Below, piece by piece: positions 48,515 to 57,103 of a stretch of DNA of 64,000 nt (position 1 is the first letter of the stretch; each line of letters starts with the position of its first letter). The stretch lies in contig NZ_JAAXMS010000004.1 in NCBI RefSeq assembly GCF_012290005.1, forward strand, positions 186,001 to 250,000, in the 5' to 3' direction. The notes under the pieces were generated by a model. It was not told the origin of the DNA. It saw nothing but the letters and a program-made list of their open reading frames with translations, and searched no databases. The position numbers were made by a program, and so were the translations under genes. This stretch comes from Crateriforma spongiae (GTDB lineage: Bacteria; Planctomycetota; Planctomycetia; Pirellulales; Pirellulaceae).

Positions 48515-48627
48515 GTTCTCATTGGCGGCTACAGGCACCTTCTTGTGGGTGGGGCCAGTCTACTTCGGCAGTGGATCTCTTGTTCACCTTCAAGGCGTTT
48601 TTTGGGTTCAGATGGCTCCTTTATGCG

Positions 48628-48633
48628 TATAAT
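48628..48633 (+). promoter_or_regulatory. Candidate -10 box for DUF1559 copy 10
   Basis: A perfect TATAAT about 180 bases before the ATG; the -35 region (GGTTCA at 17 bases) is poor. Confidence 0.35.
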
Positions 48634-48811
48634 GCGGTGTAGTGTCGCATTGCAAGGCGACAGGGGTGGCTCCTTCTGAGCGTGAGTGCCTTGTTTTTGT
48701 GCGTCCCTTTGCTTCACGGATTTCGGTGACCCACCGGATTCGTGGATTTCTTGCCGGCTTTTTCTTTGTCGCCGGCTCGAGTTCTTGTTGATGTCATTTC
48801 GGAGAGTTTCT

Positions 48812-49999
48812 ATGCGTCAAAAACGTGCGGGCTTTACGCTCGTGGAGCTGCTGGTCGTGATCGCGATCATCGGCGTCCTTGTCGGACTTCTTCTTCCCGC
48901 GGTTCAGTCGGCTCGTGAAGCCGCCCGCCGCATGTCGTGCAGCAACAACGCCAAGCAAATTGGTTTGGCCCTGCACAACTACCACAGTGCTTTCAAGCAG
49001 TTCCCCACACACCGTGCCGGCACGACCGGTCGCAAAGGCTACAACGTTAGCTGGAACGACATGGTGGCCGCCGACGACGGCAACCGGAACATGCACAACT
49101 TCAACCGTCTGAGTTTCCTGGTCGGCCTGTTGCCATTTGTCGAACAACAGCCGTTGTGGGACCAGATCAGCAACCCGGTCAGCGTCCAGTTCAACGGCAA
49201 TGCGGCGCCTAACGGTGCGTATCCCGCGATGGGCCCGACGCCTTGGAAAAACCAGTACACGCCGTGGCGTACGATGATCGCGGCGTTCAATTGTCCCAGC
49301 GATTCGGGACCGCCGGTGACCTACGGCACGACCAACTATGGTGCATGCTTGGGTGACGTCGCGCGTGGCTTGGGCTGGGCCAATCCGCCCAAGGAAATCA
49401 AGCGTGGTGCTTTCTTGTCGGCGACCGTTCGTCGTTTCCGCGACTTCGTCGACGGGACCGCCAACACGATCGCGGTCGGCGAAATCACCAACAGCCTGGG
49501 TGACCGAGGCGTCAGCGGTGGCGGTGCTTATGACATCGGCGGCGACGTCAGCTTGAGCCCGCAAGAATGCTTGGACACGATCGATCCGCTGCGTCCGAAG
49601 TTCTTCGCACCCGGCGTCATGCTGTTTGGTTACAGCGGCAACCTCGGCAAGTGGGGCGATGCGGGCCGCGGAAACAAGTGGATGGACGGCGGCGGGAACA
49701 CCTGTAGCATGGCCACCATCTTGGCCCCCAACAGCCCGTCCTGTTCACGTGACGGTAACGACGCCGGCGACGGAATCTGGTCCGCCGGCAGCTATCACCC
49801 GGGCGGCGTTCACGTCGTGATGGGTGACGGTTCGGTCCACTTTGTCAGTGAAGCGATCGACGCGGGTGACCCGACCATTCCCACGGTCACCTCGCCGAAC
49901 CACGGCGGTTCGCCAGCCGGTATCGCCAGCCCGTACGGTGTCTGGGGTGCATTGGGAACCGTCAACGGTCGCGAACAAGCCAGCATCGACGACATCTAA
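48812..49999 (+). CDS. DUF1559 pseudopilin-like protein, array copy 10
   Basis: 395 residues from ATG 48812, GGAG upstream. Leader [12 protein letters not shown]. Variable segment NVSWNDMVAADDGNRNMHNFNR is of the 'ADD' type and closest to copy 3, but the C-terminal linker [18 protein letters not shown] resembles that of the 'NKCR' copies, so the gene is a mosaic. HPGGVHVVMGDG lacks the Cys found in twelve copies, leaving an odd number of body Cys. FRDFVDG replaces FRDVVDG. The end reads REQASIDDI. Confidence 0.92.
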   Translation: MRQKRAGFTLVELLVVIAIIGVLVGLLLPAVQSAREAARRMSCSNNAKQIGLALHNYHSAFKQFPTHRAGTTGRKGYNVSWNDMVAADDGNRNMHNFNRLSFLVGLLPFVEQQPLWDQISNPVSVQFNGNAAPNGAYPAMGPTPWKNQYTPWRTMIAAFNCPSDSGPPVTYGTTNYGACLGDVARGLGWANPPKEIKRGAFLSATVRRFRDFVDGTANTIAVGEITNSLGDRGVSGGGAYDIGGDVSLSPQECLDTIDPLRPKFFAPGVMLFGYSGNLGKWGDAGRGNKWMDGGGNTCSMATILAPNSPSCSRDGNDAGDGIWSAGSYHPGGVHVVMGDGSVHFVSEAIDAGDPTIPTVTSPNHGGSPAGIASPYGVWGALGTVNGREQASIDDI

Positions 50000-50029
50000 T
50001 CGTCAAACGTTGGCACGGATAGACATGCG

Positions 50030-50067
50030 AAACCGCGGGCCGAGTGATCGGTCCGCGGTTTCTTTTT
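50030..50067 (+). terminator. Terminator of DUF1559 copy 10
   Basis: AAACCGCGGGCCGA against TCGGTCCGCGGTTT, followed by CTTTTT. Confidence 0.88.
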
Positions 50068-50529
50068 GGGCCGACGACAGTGCCGAAATCCAAACGGTGT
50101 CGAACAAAATGTCGGCCAAACAAAGCTCGGAAGCAGCTCCGTCAGTGGCGGCGTGATGGGTTAGGAACTGCTGCCAATGTGAAAAATTTGTGCACAAGTG
50201 GCGAAAAATGGAAGCATCATGCGCCCAAGTCCGCTAACATGCGTCGGTCTGCCACCCTCTGGTGGGTAGGGCGATGCCGCAAGTTGACGGTTAACTGAGA
50301 GTGTTTTGAGACACCGAATCGGCCTGGCCACCGCCTCGATTCGATCAAACGCATCATCGACCGCATGACGTCCGCGACATCACCACGACGAGCAGCGGCC
50401 GGTCATCCAGCCGGCTTCGCTTGGTCGCAGCGGGTGAGCAGACAGGAGTGTCGCGGTAGGGCGTCGGTCCGATCGGGCCGAAGACGCGGGGCTCCCAGAC
50501 TCGTTCCTTATTCTTCTGGAGTTCTTCGG
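50068..50529. other. Leader region before DUF1559 copy 11
   Basis: No gene. Nothing firm beyond the GGAG near the start; an ACTGAGAGTG stretch near 50295 is a weak relative of the TGAGCG motif. Confidence 0.35.
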
Positions 50530-51738
50530 ATGCAACAAAAACGCCATGGATTCACCCTGGTGGAGCTGTTGGTCGTGATCGCGATCATTGGCGTGTTGGT
50601 CGGTCTGCTTTTGCCCGCCGTTCAATCGGCGCGCGAAGCGGCGCGACGGATGGCATGCAGCAACAATGCCAAGCAAGTCGGCTTGGCACTGCACAACTAT
50701 CACAGCGCGTTCAAACAGTTCCCCGCTCACCGAGCCGGCACGACCGGCGTCAAAGGATACGACGCCACGTGGAATCAAATGACGTCGGCCGATGACGGGG
50801 CCGGCGGCGGACGCAACTTCCACAACTTTCGTCGGCTCAGCATGCTGATCGGATTGTTGCCGTTTATCGAACAGCAGCCTTTGTGGGACACGATCAGCAA
50901 CCCGTTGTCCACCCAGTACAACGGCAATGCCGCGCCCGGCGGTGCTTATCCCGCGATGGGGCCGACGCCTTGGAAGAACCAGTACACGCCATGGCGGACC
51001 CTGGTGGGAACGTTCCAGTGTCCCAGTGATTCGGGGCCGCCGGTGACTTACGGCACGACGAACTATGCCGCCTGTGTCGGCGATGTCGTTCGAGGTCTTG
51101 GTTCGCGAATCCCGCCGTCGTCGATCCAGCGTGGGATTTTCATGTCCGCTTCGGCGCGTCGTTTCCGTGACATCGTTGACGGCACGGCGAACACGATCGC
51201 GGTCGGCGAAATCACCAACAGCCTGGGCGACCGTGGCATCAGCGGCGGTGGCGCCTATGAGGACAGTGGACCGGCGTTTGGTGACATCAACATCACGCCC
51301 CAGAATTGTGCCGACCAAGTTGATCCGCTGCGTCCGAAGTTTTTCAAGCCCGGCGTATTGCTGTTCGGCTACACGGGCAATCTTGGGAAATGGGGTGCCG
51401 AAGGCCGCGGGGGCAAGTACATGGATGGTGCGACCAACCAAACGTCGATGAACACCATCCTGCCGCCCAACAGTCCGTCGTGTTCCTACAACAACCAGGA
51501 CAATGCCGACGGGATCTGGAGCGCCGGCAGTTATCACCCCGGCGGATGTCACGTGGTGATGGGGGACGGTTCGGTCCACTTCATTAGCGAAGCGGTGGAT
51601 GCCGGGGACGCGACGTTCAGCGCGGTCGGCCAACCGGGATGGAACGGTTCACCGGCCGGGGCCGCCAGTCCCTACGGCGTCTGGGGCGGTTTGGGGACCA
51701 CCAACGGTCGCGAACAAGTCAGCATTGACGACCTGTAA
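50530..51738 (+). CDS. DUF1559 pseudopilin-like protein, array copy 11
   Basis: 402 residues from ATG 50530. Leader MQQKRHG-FTLVE. MACSNNAKQVG replaces [11 protein letters not shown]. Variable segment [20 protein letters not shown] matches copy 2's. The central part is unusual: RGLGSRIPPSSIQRGIFMSASARRF lacks the common PKE motif, and an insertion gives AYEDSGPAFGDINITPQNCADQVDP. Later come [14 protein letters not shown] and SYNNQDNADGIWSAG. The most divergent body among copies 2-14. Confidence 0.9.
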   Translation: MQQKRHGFTLVELLVVIAIIGVLVGLLLPAVQSAREAARRMACSNNAKQVGLALHNYHSAFKQFPAHRAGTTGVKGYDATWNQMTSADDGAGGGRNFHNFRRLSMLIGLLPFIEQQPLWDTISNPLSTQYNGNAAPGGAYPAMGPTPWKNQYTPWRTLVGTFQCPSDSGPPVTYGTTNYAACVGDVVRGLGSRIPPSSIQRGIFMSASARRFRDIVDGTANTIAVGEITNSLGDRGISGGGAYEDSGPAFGDINITPQNCADQVDPLRPKFFKPGVLLFGYTGNLGKWGAEGRGGKYMDGATNQTSMNTILPPNSPSCSYNNQDNADGIWSAGSYHPGGCHVVMGDGSVHFISEAVDAGDATFSAVGQPGWNGSPAGAASPYGVWGGLGTTNGREQVSIDDL

Positions 51739-51792
51739 CGCGTCAACTTCACACGGCTGTCCGTCTTGAGTGCGGGCTGGTATCCACCGCCA

Positions 51793-51830
51793 AACGCCGC
51801 GGACCGAATGATCGGTTTGCGGCGTTTTTT
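51793..51830 (+). terminator. Terminator of DUF1559 copy 11
   Basis: AACGCCGCGGACCGA pairs with TCGGTTTGCGGCGTT (G-U pair included), followed by TTTT. Confidence 0.88.
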
Positions 51831-52274
51831 CGTCGTCGGATACTGGAATATCACTGCCTATCGCGGTCATCGTGGCTGTCTTGACCGACGCGCCCCCCCT
51901 CGTCGATTCGGCTCATCTGCGGTGTGTTTTTGCGCTTTCTTGGCAAAAAATGGTGCGTTTAAGTCTCTTTGAGTGCGACTTGTGAGCGTCCCGTGTGTTA
52001 GGTTGAGTCAAAGTGCCGCCCCCTGGTGGGGTCTTTTCGACTAGTTCGCTGATGTCGTTTCAAACGCCGGGTCGGGAGCACCGTGCGGGCCAAAACGTGG
52101 ACCGGATCCCTGGCCGACGGAATCCCCGATTCATGGCGTCGTGATCGATGAGCTTTGCGATCAAGTCGGGCACGGTTTGCATCATTCGGAGCCGAGGCAG
52201 CGTTGGCGGGCGGGTAGCCGCCGGTGGCGTGTTCGGCTTCCAGCGACTTTTCCTTATCACGCGGAGACATCCTT
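51831..52274. other. Leader region before DUF1559 copy 12
   Basis: No gene. One TGAGCGT (51983-51989), preceded by a TTTGAGTGCGACT stretch; no clear promoter pair. Confidence 0.35.
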
Positions 52275-53471
52275 ATGCAACGAAGGCACCACGGATTTAC
52301 CTTGGTGGAGCTGTTGGTCGTGATCGCGATCATCGGCGTCTTGGTGGGTCTGCTTTTGCCCGCCGTTCAATCGGCACGCGAAGCCGCCCGCCGCATGTCG
52401 TGCAGCAACAACGCCAAACAAATCGGCTTGGCACTGCACAATTACCACAGTGCGTTCAAGCAATTCCCCGTCCACCGTGCCGGCACGACGGGAAAGAAGG
52501 GCTATAACGCCAATTGGAACGATATGGTCAATGCCGACGACGGCAGCCGTAACACTCACAATTTCCGCCGGCTCAGCATGCTGGTCGGCCTGTTGCCGTT
52601 CATCGAACAGCAGCCTCTTTGGGACACGATCAGCAATCCGGTTGCGGTCCAGTTCAACGGAAATCCGGCGCCCAACGGCGCCTACCCGGCAATGGGGCCG
52701 GTGCCGTGGAAAGGGCAATACACGCCGCACCGGACGATTGTTCCCGCTTTTCAGTGCCCCAGCGACGCGGGTCCCCCGGTGACGTTCGGCACGACCAACT
52801 ATGCCGCATGTATCGGCGACGTCGCGTTCGGCATCGGTTGGGCGAACCCGCCCAAGGAAGTCAAACGCGGCATGTTCTTGTCCAGTCAGATTCGACGTTT
52901 CCGTGACGTCGTCGACGGGACGGCCAACACGATCGCGATCGGTGAAATCACCAACAGCCTTGGCGACCGTGGCATCACCAGCGGTGGCGCATACGACATT
53001 GGCGGCAGTGTGTATTTGAATCCGCAAGAGTGCTTGGATACCAAGGATCCGCTGCGGCCCAAGTTCTTTGCGCCCGGCGTGTTGTTGCTGGGCTACAGCG
53101 GCAACCTTGGCAAAGGCGGCAACGCGGGACGCGGGAACCGTTGGATGGACGGCGGCAGCAACTTCACAACGATGGCCACGATCCTGGCGCCCAACAGTCC
53201 GTCGTGTGCCCAGGTCGCCGGTGACGCGGGCGACGGGGTATGGAGCGCCGGCAGTTATCACCCCGGCGGCATTCACGTCGTGATGGGTGACGGTTCGGTT
53301 CACTTCGTCAGCGAAGCGATCGATGCGGGTGACCCGACGGTGCCGACCGTGTTCAACGGCAATAACAACAACCCGGCGGGTTCGCCGGCCGGTATCGCCA
53401 GCCCCTACGGCGTGTGGGGGGGCTTGGGAACGACCAACGGTCGCGAACAAGTTAGCGTCGACGACATTTAA
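52275..53471 (+). CDS. DUF1559 pseudopilin-like protein, array copy 12
   Basis: 398 residues from ATG 52275, GGAG nine bases upstream. Leader [12 protein letters not shown] is His-rich. Variable segment [22 protein letters not shown] ('ADD' type). [12 protein letters not shown] lacks the usual Cys, as in copy 10, and the C-terminal linker [20 protein letters not shown] is the longest. [11 protein letters not shown] and [18 protein letters not shown] differ from the consensus; GKGGNAGRG lacks the usual Trp. GNPAPNGAY replaces GNAAPNGAY. Confidence 0.92.
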   Translation: MQRRHHGFTLVELLVVIAIIGVLVGLLLPAVQSAREAARRMSCSNNAKQIGLALHNYHSAFKQFPVHRAGTTGKKGYNANWNDMVNADDGSRNTHNFRRLSMLVGLLPFIEQQPLWDTISNPVAVQFNGNPAPNGAYPAMGPVPWKGQYTPHRTIVPAFQCPSDAGPPVTFGTTNYAACIGDVAFGIGWANPPKEVKRGMFLSSQIRRFRDVVDGTANTIAIGEITNSLGDRGITSGGAYDIGGSVYLNPQECLDTKDPLRPKFFAPGVLLLGYSGNLGKGGNAGRGNRWMDGGSNFTTMATILAPNSPSCAQVAGDAGDGVWSAGSYHPGGIHVVMGDGSVHFVSEAIDAGDPTVPTVFNGNNNNPAGSPAGIASPYGVWGGLGTTNGREQVSVDDI

Positions 53472-53502
53472 GGTCGCGGGCTTTCAGTCAATCGAATTCG
53501 GT

Positions 53503-53538
53503 AACGCCGCGGATCGGGTGATCGGTCCGCGGCGTTTT
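53503..53538 (+). terminator. Terminator of DUF1559 copy 12
   Basis: AACGCCGCGGATCG against CGGTCCGCGGCGTT, followed by TT and G; nearly the same as the copy 8 terminator. Confidence 0.8.
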
Positions 53539-53758
53539 GCGTATGCAAGGCGTCAGGTTGGGGGTTTGTTCACTGGTTGATCGGTGGGGGACTGTTTTAG
53601 GGATAAAAACGAAAATACATATGCGAAAATTGAAACCAATGCGATTGGTTGGGGTTTGAGAATGCAGTGGCCCAATCGGCCGGCTGCGTGAGCGTCGCAA
53701 TGAGTCGCCGAATTGGCCCGCTTTTCGTTTTCGTCCCGTTCCCTGAAAGACCCAGACC

Positions 53759-54973
53759 GTGAAAACTTTCGATTCCTCTTCGGATGGTTGTCCATCCCCG
53801 CGGCGTACACCACAAGTCCGTTCGGCATTCACGCTTGTCGAGTTGTTGGTGGTCATTGCGATCATCGGCGTTCTTGTCGGACTTCTGCTTCCCGCGGTCC
53901 AGTCGGCTCGCGAAGCCGCCCGCCGCATGTCGTGCAGCAACAACGCCAAGCAAATCGGCTTGGCGCTGCACAATTACCACAGTGCGTTCAAGCAATTCCC
54001 CGCCCAACGTGCCGGCACGACCGGGTCGAAGGGCTACAACGGCGTGATCGATGCGGATAACAACGCCAGCAACAAGTGCCGGCTGAGCATGTTCGTGGGG
54101 TTGATGCCGTTTCTGGAGCAACAGCCGCTGTGGGACACGATCAGCAATCCTGTGGCCGTTCAGTACAACGGCAACGCGGCCCCCAACGGTGCTTATCCCG
54201 CGATGGGACCGGTGCCGTGGACCGGCCAATACACGCCGTGGCGGACGGTTGTTTCGTCGCTGCAGTGCCCCAGCGACAGCGGTCCGCCGGTGACAACGGG
54301 GACCATCAATTACGCCGGATGTGTCGGCGACGTGGTGGACCAGATTGGATCCCGTGCCCCGGCCAAAGAAGTCATCCGTGGGTTGTTCATGGTCGCAATG
54401 CACCGTCGTTTTCGTGATGTCGTCGACGGCACGGCTAACACGATTGCGATCGGCGAAATCACCAACAGCCTGGGCGACCGTGGCGTCAGCGGTGGCGGTT
54501 CCTACGACGACGGATTCAACGTCCGGTTGGAACCCGACATGTGTGCGGCCAACATTGATCCGCTGCGTCCGAAGTTCTATCGCGACGGTGCGATGTTGCT
54601 GGGGTACGCCGCGCCGCTGGGCAAATGGGAAGGCGCCGGACGGGGCAATCGATGGGCCGATGGCGGCGGCAACTTGTCCTGCTTCAACACGATTTTGCCG
54701 CCCAACAGCCCCAGTTGCTCGGCCGACGGTGGCGACAGCGGGCCCGGAATCTGGAGCGCCGGCAGCTATCACCCCGGCGGTTGTCATGTCGTGATGGCCG
54801 ACGGATCGGTGCACTTCATCAGCGAAGCGGTGGATGCCGGTGACAATACCGTTCCCACCGTCACGCGGCCCAGCCAAGGCGGATCGGCCGCCGGCATTCC
54901 CAGCCCGTACGGTGTCTGGGGTGGTTTGGGCACGACCAACGGTCGAGAACAAGTCAGCATCGACGACATTTAA
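53759..54973 (+). CDS. DUF1559 pseudopilin-like protein, array copy 13 (extended leader)
   Basis: 404 residues from GTG 53759, the only copy without an ATG next to the prepilin leader. The predicted N-terminus [20 protein letters not shown] is about twice as long and less basic than the others before SA-FTLVE, and no GGAG is seen, so expression may be low or the real start unusual. The spacer to copy 12 is the shortest (287 bases). Body of the 'NKCR' type ([15 protein letters not shown]), close to copy 8, with [20 protein letters not shown] and MADGSVHF. It may be a fusion of a displaced promoter region to the conserved helix. Confidence 0.85.
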   Translation: MKTFDSSSDGCPSPRRTPQVRSAFTLVELLVVIAIIGVLVGLLLPAVQSAREAARRMSCSNNAKQIGLALHNYHSAFKQFPAQRAGTTGSKGYNGVIDADNNASNKCRLSMFVGLMPFLEQQPLWDTISNPVAVQYNGNAAPNGAYPAMGPVPWTGQYTPWRTVVSSLQCPSDSGPPVTTGTINYAGCVGDVVDQIGSRAPAKEVIRGLFMVAMHRRFRDVVDGTANTIAIGEITNSLGDRGVSGGGSYDDGFNVRLEPDMCAANIDPLRPKFYRDGAMLLGYAAPLGKWEGAGRGNRWADGGGNLSCFNTILPPNSPSCSADGGDSGPGIWSAGSYHPGGCHVVMADGSVHFISEAVDAGDNTVPTVTRPSQGGSAAGIPSPYGVWGGLGTTNGREQVSIDDI

Positions 54974-55012
54974 TCGGCTCGGATCAATCGTCCGACAGCC
55001 AGATTCGCAACG

Positions 55013-55047
55013 ACGCCGCGGTCCGATCCCATCGGACTGCGGCGTTT
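55013..55047 (+). terminator. Terminator of DUF1559 copy 13
   Basis: ACGCCGCGGTCCGAT pairs with ATCGGACTGCGGCGT (one mismatch), followed by only TT. Confidence 0.65.
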
Positions 55048-55334
55048 CGTCGTCATGGCCGCAATGCTGCGTTGATTCGCCACTGCAATCCGCTGCCATG
55101 CGATCTGGCCAGGTGTGCAGTAAACGTGGGTTTTCATGCGGTCAACGAAGTGCAATGTGTTCCTGTGTGCAGTGGTGGTCGATTTAAGGGGTGATGGATT
55201 CGCGTATTTCATTCGCAGTGGTAGACGAATACACTTTGCCGGACATGCGAAGTGCCAACAGTTTATCTGGCTATTGTAGGACAAGATGGCGGGCTCTTTG
55301 CGACTCGTTCTTTTCTCTCGGAGTGTGAACCATC

Positions 55335-56513
55335 ATGCGAAGCAAAAAATCAGGCTTCACGTTGGTCGAACTGTTGGTCGTGATCGCGATCATTGGTGTC
55401 CTTGTCGGCCTTCTTCTTCCCGCGGTTCAGTCGGCTCGTGAAGCCGCCCGCCGTATGTCGTGCAGCAACAACGCCAAGCAAATCGGGCTGGCGCTGCACA
55501 ACTATCACAGCGCGTTCAAGCAATTCCCCGCTCACCGCGCCGGCACCACCGGCAAGAAGGGCTACCTGGCCAGCTGGGGTGAAATGAGTGCTTACAGCAC
55601 CGACACGCACAACTATCGCCGGCTGAGCATGTTGGTCGGTTTGTTGCCGTTCATCGAGCAGCAACCTTTGTGGGACACGATCAGCAATCCGGTGTCAACG
55701 CAATTCAACGGCAATGCGGCACCCAACGGTGCTTATCCCGCGATGGGCCCGACCCCGTATCGCAACCAATACACGCCGTGGCGAACGCTGATTTCGGCGT
55801 TCAATTGCCCCAGCGATGCCGGTCCGCCGGTGACCTTCGGCACGACCAATTACGGTGCCTGTATCGGTGACACCGTGCGTGCACAGGGCTGGGCCAACAT
55901 GCCCAAGGAAGTCAAGCGTGGGATGTTCACGCCCGCCAACAAGACGCGATTCCGTGACGTCGTCGACGGGACGGCCAACACGATCGCGATTGCCGAACTG
56001 ACCAACAGCCTGGGCGACCGCGGCGTCGGTGGCGGTGGTGCCTATGACATCGGTGGTGACATCAACCTGAACCCGCAAGAGTGCTTGGACACCCGCGACC
56101 CGCTGCGTCCGAAGTTCTACGCTCCCGGCGTGATGCTGTTCGGCTACAGCGGAAACTTGGGCAAGTGGGGCCAAGCCGGCCGTGGTAACAAGTGGGCCGA
56201 CGGTGGCGGAAACATGAGTGCCGTCACCACGATCTTGCCGCCCAACAGTCCTTCCTGTGCACGCGGCGGCAACGACGCCGATGACGGGATCTGGAGTGCC
56301 GGCAGTTACCACCCCGGCGGCTGTCACGTCGTGATGGGGGACGGTTCGGTCCACTTCGTCAGCGAAGCGATCGATTCCGGCGACTCGACCGTTGCCGCGG
56401 TTGGCCGCCCGCAATGGAACGGTTCGCCCGCCGGCAGCCCCAGCCCGTATGGCATCTGGGGTGGCTTGGGAACGATCAATGGTCGCGAACAAGTCAGCGT
56501 GGACGATCTGTAA
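55335..56513 (+). CDS. DUF1559 pseudopilin-like protein, array copy 14
   Basis: 392 residues; CTCGGAGTG lies upstream of the ATG. Leader MRSKKSG-FTLVE. Sister of copy 9 through the variable segment and the [19 protein letters not shown] stretch. [20 protein letters not shown] is unique. It keeps MGDGSVHF and ends [10 protein letters not shown], like copies 2 and 3. Last of the array; a small lipoprotein gene follows after 316 bases. Confidence 0.92.
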   Translation: MRSKKSGFTLVELLVVIAIIGVLVGLLLPAVQSAREAARRMSCSNNAKQIGLALHNYHSAFKQFPAHRAGTTGKKGYLASWGEMSAYSTDTHNYRRLSMLVGLLPFIEQQPLWDTISNPVSTQFNGNAAPNGAYPAMGPTPYRNQYTPWRTLISAFNCPSDAGPPVTFGTTNYGACIGDTVRAQGWANMPKEVKRGMFTPANKTRFRDVVDGTANTIAIAELTNSLGDRGVGGGGAYDIGGDINLNPQECLDTRDPLRPKFYAPGVMLFGYSGNLGKWGQAGRGNKWADGGGNMSAVTTILPPNSPSCARGGNDADDGIWSAGSYHPGGCHVVMGDGSVHFVSEAIDSGDSTVAAVGRPQWNGSPAGSPSPYGIWGGLGTINGREQVSVDDL

Positions 56514-56560
56514 TCGTCTCGCCGCCTGGATCCGGGCGGCCGACGACCAGCCATTCGCAG

Positions 56561-56596
56561 ACGCCGCGAGTCGATGCCCGACTCGCGGCGTTTTTT
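56561..56596 (+). terminator. Terminator of DUF1559 copy 14
   Basis: A perfect 11-base stem ACGCCGCGAGT with ACTCGCGGCGT, followed by TTTTT. Confidence 0.9.
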
Positions 56597-56829
56597 GTCA
56601 GCTTTGCCCAGTCTTCCCGAGCGTCAGACGCGACCTTCCCAAGCGTCAGACGCGACAATTCAACCACCCCGTGTATGCAAATCTTTCACCGGGGCTGTGC
56701 AACAAACGGGTGGTCCTTGCTACAATTCGCAGTGGAATTCGGGCGGAACGTTCCGTCATCAAGATGGCTGCCTTCGCAGTCCCCGTCTTGTCTCCACCCC
56801 TAATTAGTTTGAATTGCAAGGAACTTACG

Positions 56830-56991
56830 ATGAAGTGGTTGAACCTCATGATGGCGGCTTTGTTCTGCTTCGCGATCGCTGGCTGTGATTCGCAAGAAGG
56901 CGTTGTCGAGCAAACCGACGAAGCTGCTGAAGCTGCGATGGAAGCTGAGTACGAAGCCGAGTACGAACAGTACGCTGAAGAAGAAAACTGA
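56830..56991 (+). CDS. Small acidic lipoprotein
   Basis: 53 residues, from ATG 56830 with AAGGAA eight bases upstream. MKWLNLMMAALFCFAIAGC is a lipoprotein signal with lipobox IAGC; the mature part is only about 35 residues and strongly acidic (EAAMEAEYEAEYEQYAEEEN), with repeated Glu-Ala/Glu-Tyr steps. A TACAAT box at 56721-56726 could be its -10. It follows the array in the same direction but has its own terminator. Function unknown; it may be an envelope-anchored partner of the array proteins, by position only. Confidence 0.75.
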   Translation: MKWLNLMMAALFCFAIAGCDSQEGVVEQTDEAAEAAMEAEYEAEYEQYAEEEN

Positions 56992-57065
56992 GCTTGATCG
57001 CTCCGTTTGTGTGCCAAAGTGTCCGGTCGATCACCCGGCCGGACCTGAAGCACACACAGCCCATG

Positions 57066-57103
57066 ATGCCGGTCGGATCGATGATCCGCCGGCATTTTTT
57101 TTT
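57066..57103 (+). terminator. Terminator of the small lipoprotein gene
   Basis: ATGCCGGTCGGATC against GATCCGCCGGCAT (interrupted stem), followed by a run of nine or more T. Confidence 0.85.

Larger units (their letters stand above)
48481..48811. other. Leader region before DUF1559 copy 10
   Basis: No gene. It holds the palindrome at 48502-48514, a perfect TATAAT (48628-48633), and TGAGCGT at 48510-48516 and 48677-48683. Confidence 0.5.

Noticed and set aside
52257-55099. Long open frames of 360-500 residues on the minus strand inside the array (also at 41773-42870 and 45271-46428)
   Set aside because: They lie opposite the DUF1559 genes, carry repeated reversed translations of the same conserved sequence and have no domains; they result from the codon bias of the real genes.
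32650-56596. CRISPR array or transposon repeat as explanation of the periodic repeats
   Set aside because: The period is about 1.6-1.9 kb, and each unit is a complete gene with terminator; there are no short direct repeats with equal spacers and no transposase.
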